A DNA stretch of 51,848 bases from an uncultured Roseateles sp. (GTDB taxonomy: Bacteria > Pseudomonadota > Gammaproteobacteria > Burkholderiales > Burkholderiaceae), in NCBI GenBank assembly GCA_946886855.1, contig CAMPJJ010000029.1, positions 1-51,848 of the forward strand. Reading direction: 5' to 3'. Positions 49,751 to 51,848 of the stretch are shown here, in pieces. The notes under the pieces were generated by a model. It was not told the DNA's origin. It saw only the letters and a program-made list of their open reading frames with translations, and made no database searches. Made by a program: the position numbers and the translations under genes. Positions within the stretch are counted from its first letter, which is position 1; each line of letters opens with the position of its first letter.

Positions 49751-50374
49751 ATGAAGGATTCGACCCATGACAGCGGCGCGTTCGACCATGCGCCGGCGGC
49801 CTCGGCGCTGCAGCGGCGGGAGCAGGAAGGCGGCGAGTTGTCCGCGATGCTGGACGGCTCGCCGCGCCAACTGGCGCAGCGGCGGCGCATCGATGCGGCC
49901 TTCGGGCCGATCGCGCAGCGCGAGACCGGGCTGGACGAGGACGAACTGGGCACCGCGCAGGCGAAGGTCGCGCAGCGGGCCGCCGGCGAGCTCGACGAGG
50001 AGGAGCTCGGCACCGCGCAGGCCAAGGCCGCGCCGGTGCAGCGCCAGGAGAACCGCACAGGCATGCCGGACGGGTTGAAGTCCGGGATCGAATCGCTGTC
50101 CGGGACGGACCTGTCGGAAGTGCGCGTGCATCGGAACTCGTCGCAACCGGCGCAGCTGAATGCGCTCGCCTACGCGCAGGGGAACGACATCCACCTCGGA
50201 CCGGGGCAGGATCATCATCTCCCGCACGAGGCCTGGCACGTGGTGCAGCAGCGCGAAGGCCGCGTGCAGCCGACGATGCAGATGCAGGGGGTGGACATCA
50301 ACGACGACGTGGGGCTCGAGTCGGAGGCGGACCGGATGGGGGACAAGGCGCTGAGCCTCGGGCGCGACGCGTAA
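49751..50374 (+). CDS. DUF4157 protein with HExxH motif, eCIS-associated cargo or processing protein
   Basis: A 207-aa protein; ATG 49751 is used since AGGAG stands six bases upstream (GTG 49748 is possible). The N-terminal part contains SPRQLAQRRRIDAAFG, shared in pattern with the candidate cargo at 11668. A 20-residue unit LDEDELGTAQAK occurs twice, like the E/Q-K repeats (ending in VQR) usual in DUF4157 proteins. The C-terminal domain is DUF4157: GLKSGIESLSGTDLSEVRVH, NALAYAQGNDIHLGPGQDHH, then H159-E-A-W-H163 and a distal LESEADRMG. So a zinc metalloprotease-like site is complete. As last gene of the cluster it may be delivered cargo or may process other cargo. Confidence 0.82.
   Translation: MKDSTHDSGAFDHAPAASALQRREQEGGELSAMLDGSPRQLAQRRRIDAAFGPIAQRETGLDEDELGTAQAKVAQRAAGELDEEELGTAQAKAAPVQRQENRTGMPDGLKSGIESLSGTDLSEVRVHRNSSQPAQLNALAYAQGNDIHLGPGQDHHLPHEAWHVVQQREGRVQPTMQMQGVDINDDVGLESEADRMGDKALSLGRDA
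49931..50026 (+). repeat. 60-bp-spaced duplicate in the DUF4157 gene
   Basis: The segment encoding LDEDELGTAQAK (49931-49966) is repeated 60 bp downstream as LDEEELGTAQAK (49991-50026). It lies in the linker ahead of the metalloprotease-like domain. Confidence 0.8.
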
Positions 50375-50376
50375 GC

Positions 50377-50748
50377 TCAGGCGCGCGCCGCCGGCGAGAA
50401 CACGCGCAGGCGGTGCCCATCGGGATCGGTCGCCGTGAAGGTATAGCCGAAGTCCATCGTCGTCGGGGTCTGCAGGATGGGCAGACCGAAGGATTGCCAA
50501 GCTTCGAAGCGCGCGTCGACGGCGGCCGCGTCCTGGACAGCGAAGGCCAGTTCGCTGCCGCCCGAAGGGGTGGCGGCAGGTTCGACGCCCGCCGAGGCCC
50601 ACAGGCCCAGCATCAGCCCGGCATCGAGCGCGAACATCGCGAAGGTGGGCGAATGCTCGATGGGCGGCTTGCCCAGCAGACGCGTGTAGAACGCGCTGCT
50701 CTCGGCCGGGCTGGCGACGTACAGAAGGATGAAGGTGGGGTGGCTCAT
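50377..50748 (-). CDS. VOC-family (glyoxalase/bleomycin-resistance fold) protein
   Basis: A 123-aa protein with the paired beta-alpha-beta modules of the VOC superfamily: FILLYVASPAESSAFYTRLL, GKPPIEHSPTFAMFALDAG, then LAFAVQDAAAVDARFEAWQS and the closing FTATDPDGHRLRVFSP. The final D-P-D-G-H-x-L-R-V-F is the classic end of the fold. The ATG at 50748 follows AGGAG on the minus strand. It is convergent with the DUF4157 gene at 2-bp distance. It may form one unit with the WYL regulator upstream on the same strand (gap 49 bp). Substrate not predictable. Confidence 0.92.
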   Translation of the reverse strand: MSHPTFILLYVASPAESSAFYTRLLGKPPIEHSPTFAMFALDAGLMLGLWASAGVEPAATPSGGSELAFAVQDAAAVDARFEAWQSFGLPILQTPTTMDFGYTFTATDPDGHRLRVFSPAARA

Positions 50749-50797
50749 GACAGGCTCCTGGCTGGGTTGATTCAGCGGATCCTAGGAACCCGGTCTG

Positions 50798-51496
50798 TCA
50801 ATTTCCGTCAGTGGCGGCTATGCCCTCGCGTTCTCGCCAGGCCTTCAGCAAGGCGGCCTTGCGCTGGGGATAGCGCTCCTCGATCAGGACGGGGGCGCTC
50901 ACGCGGTCGGTGCGGAAGCTGCGGATCTCCTCGCGCAGCTCGCACCAGGCCACCAGCACCTGGACCCGGTCGAAGAAGCCCAGCGCGAAGGGCCAGACCG
51001 TGCGCGCGCTGTCCTTGCCCTTGAGGTCGCGGTAGCCGATGCGCAGCTTGTGCTCGAGGCGGATCGCCCGCCGCATCAGCGCCAGCACGTCGCGGTCGGC
51101 GTGCGGAGGATCGGACGGGCCGACCAGCAGCGTCGTGGTGTCCATGTCATGGCGCAGGGCCGGCGGCAGCACGGCCGCGATCTTCGCCAGCGCGTCGCGC
51201 GCCGCGGCGGACAACCGCGCATCGTCGCGACTGGCCACCCAGCGCGAGCCGAGCACCAGCGCCTCGACCTCGTCGACGGAGAACATCAGCGGCGGCAGCA
51301 CGAAGCCCTCGCGCAGCACGTAGCCCAGACCCGGCGCGCCGTCGATGCGCGCGCCTTGCGACTGCAGCGTCGCGATGTCGCGGTAGAGGGTGCGCAGGCT
51401 GATGTCCAAGGCGGTGGCCAAGGCCTCTCCGGTGACGGGCCGGCGATGGCGGCGCAAGGTCTGGATCAGGTCGAGCAGGCGGGCGGAGCGGGACAA
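50798..51496 (-). CDS. YafY-type HTH_11/WYL-domain transcriptional regulator
   Basis: A 232-aa regulator. The N-terminal HTH_11 reads SARLLDLIQTLRRHRRPVTG, LATALDISLRTLYRDIATLQ and then GAPGLGYVLREGF. The WYL domain follows with RLEHKLRIGYRDLKGKDSAR, VWPFALGFFDRVQVLVAWCE and LREEIRSFRTDRV. TTG 51496 is chosen as start: AAGGA lies five bases upstream, and the family begins exactly here; the frame remains open further upstream but without family residues. Four 11-bp direct repeats stand shortly before the gene. It likely controls itself and the VOC gene. Confidence 0.88.
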   Translation of the reverse strand: MSRSARLLDLIQTLRRHRRPVTGEALATALDISLRTLYRDIATLQSQGARIDGAPGLGYVLREGFVLPPLMFSVDEVEALVLGSRWVASRDDARLSAAARDALAKIAAVLPPALRHDMDTTTLLVGPSDPPHADRDVLALMRRAIRLEHKLRIGYRDLKGKDSARTVWPFALGFFDRVQVLVAWCELREEIRSFRTDRVSAPVLIEERYPQRKAALLKAWREREGIAATDGN

Positions 51497-51513
51497 GAAA
51501 ATCCTTAGAGGAA

Positions 51514-51557
51514 GGCGGGAGATTGGCGGGAGACTGGCGGGAGATTGGCGGGAGGAT
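51514..51557. repeat. Four tandem 11-bp repeats upstream of the WYL regulator gene
   Basis: On the plus strand GGCGGGAGATT (51514), GGCGGGAGACT (51525), GGCGGGAGATT (51536) and GGCGGGAGGAT (51547). The step of 11 bp places all copies on about the same face of the helix. They lie 18-61 bp before the TTG start, so they may be operator sites for the WYL protein or a leader element. Confidence 0.85.
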
Positions 51558-51822
51558 AGATGCTTCCGCAGACGAGACCGCCCTGCCCCATCCTCCAGAT
51601 CTGCACGGAAGTGGGCACCAGGATGGGTCGTCGCGCCCGCCTCTGGCAACGCCTGCCCCCAGGCAAGTCCTGCCCCCATCGGGGCGAAGGGTTTCCCCGA
51701 TCCTGCATGCGCGGGCCCCTCGCCTAGCATCGGCGCGACCGGAATCGAACAGCGCGACAGCGCGGCACCCCGGCGAAAAGACAACCAATGGTGTGAGTTC
51801 CAGCAGGGAGGAAGCTCAGGAC
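51558..51822. other. Intergenic stretch upstream of the WYL regulator, no supported gene
   Basis: The minus-strand frame of the regulator continues through here, but its residues (PVAPMLGEGPAHAGSGKPFA and similar) are not family-like and I regard it as chance. The region should hold promoters for the regulator and for a plus-strand gene that probably begins near 51823. Confidence 0.4.
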
Positions 51823-51848
51823 ATGCCGACCGGCCGCCGCATGCGGCG
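51823..51848 (+). CDS. Possible start of a plus-strand gene running out of the window
   Basis: ATG 51823 is preceded by CAGGGAGGAAG about 10-17 bases upstream. Only nine codons are visible (MPTGRRMR...), so no identity can be given; it may equally be chance. Confidence 0.2.

Noticed and set aside
27964..50374. Prophage or type VI secretion system
   Set aside because: No capsid, portal, terminase, integrase or lysis cassette, and no TssJ/L/M/K genes; the AAA+ and DUF4255 genes point to eCIS.
50798..51784. A longer, 328-aa form of the WYL regulator
   Set aside because: The extra 96 residues are not family-like and include the translated 11-bp repeats; TTG 51496 has an AAGGA at ideal spacing and matches the family start.

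Overview
The window is uniformly GC-rich chromosomal DNA (roughly 70-75% G+C by eye in most rows). It carries a dialkylglycine decarboxylase that closely resembles the Burkholderia enzyme as I remember it. This suggests a beta-proteobacterium of the Burkholderiales, perhaps of the Roseateles/Mitsuaria type; that placement is inference. I see no rRNA, tRNA, CRISPR array, insertion sequence, integrase or phage capsid gene.

Left part (1-11.6 kb): a NarL-type two-component pair with a coupled DUF4239 membrane protein; a UBP-type zinc-finger protein; a LysR regulator; dgdA behind a perfect dyad; and a secreted-protein pair of which one member looks frameshifted. Next comes a visibly more A/T-rich stretch (about 6.1-9.2 kb) with AraC and LysR regulators, an ABM-domain protein and a membrane protein. 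It is followed by an ArsR regulator, a quinone-oxidoreductase-like enzyme and a QorB-like gene with a large internal deletion.

Middle part (11.6-23.5 kb): a 587-residue protein that I read as a candidate injection-system cargo, with a 2-oxoglutarate/Fe(II) oxygenase-like core; an OmpH/Skp-like chaperone; a YceI protein; a DUF72 protein; a Gln/Gly-rich disordered protein; a four-gene overlapping operon (acyl-CoA dehydrogenase-like, PIG-L deacetylase, methyltransferase, glycosyltransferase); an SDR; a secreted protein; and a coupled EAL/GAF signalling pair.

Right part (23.5-50.4 kb) is the main feature: an apparently complete extracellular contractile injection system (eCIS, AFP/PVC type). A divergently transcribed winged-helix/nSTAND/TPR regulator and a coupled small protein lie on the minus strand. 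The plus-strand operon encodes, in order: a DUF4255 cap protein, an unknown 330-aa protein, one sheath, two tube paralogues, DUF5908, a LysM hub protein, a VgrG-like spike, PAAR, gp25, a gp6/J-like baseplate protein, a fibre-like protein, a second J-like baseplate protein, a tape measure, an AAA+ ATPase, a membrane protein with an Ig-like domain and a GH18-like barrel with a degenerate catalytic motif, and a DUF4157 protein carrying an HEAWH motif. Most neighbours overlap or nearly abut, indicating one transcription unit. Many genes carry in-frame 9-, 12- or 18-bp tandem repeats in linker regions.

The window ends with a VOC protein and a WYL-domain regulator preceded by four 11-bp direct repeats. 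The most novel points are the putative 2OG-oxygenase cargo 14.5 kb from the eCIS, sharing a leader motif with the eCIS DUF4157 protein, and the degenerate GH18-like membrane protein inside the eCIS operon.
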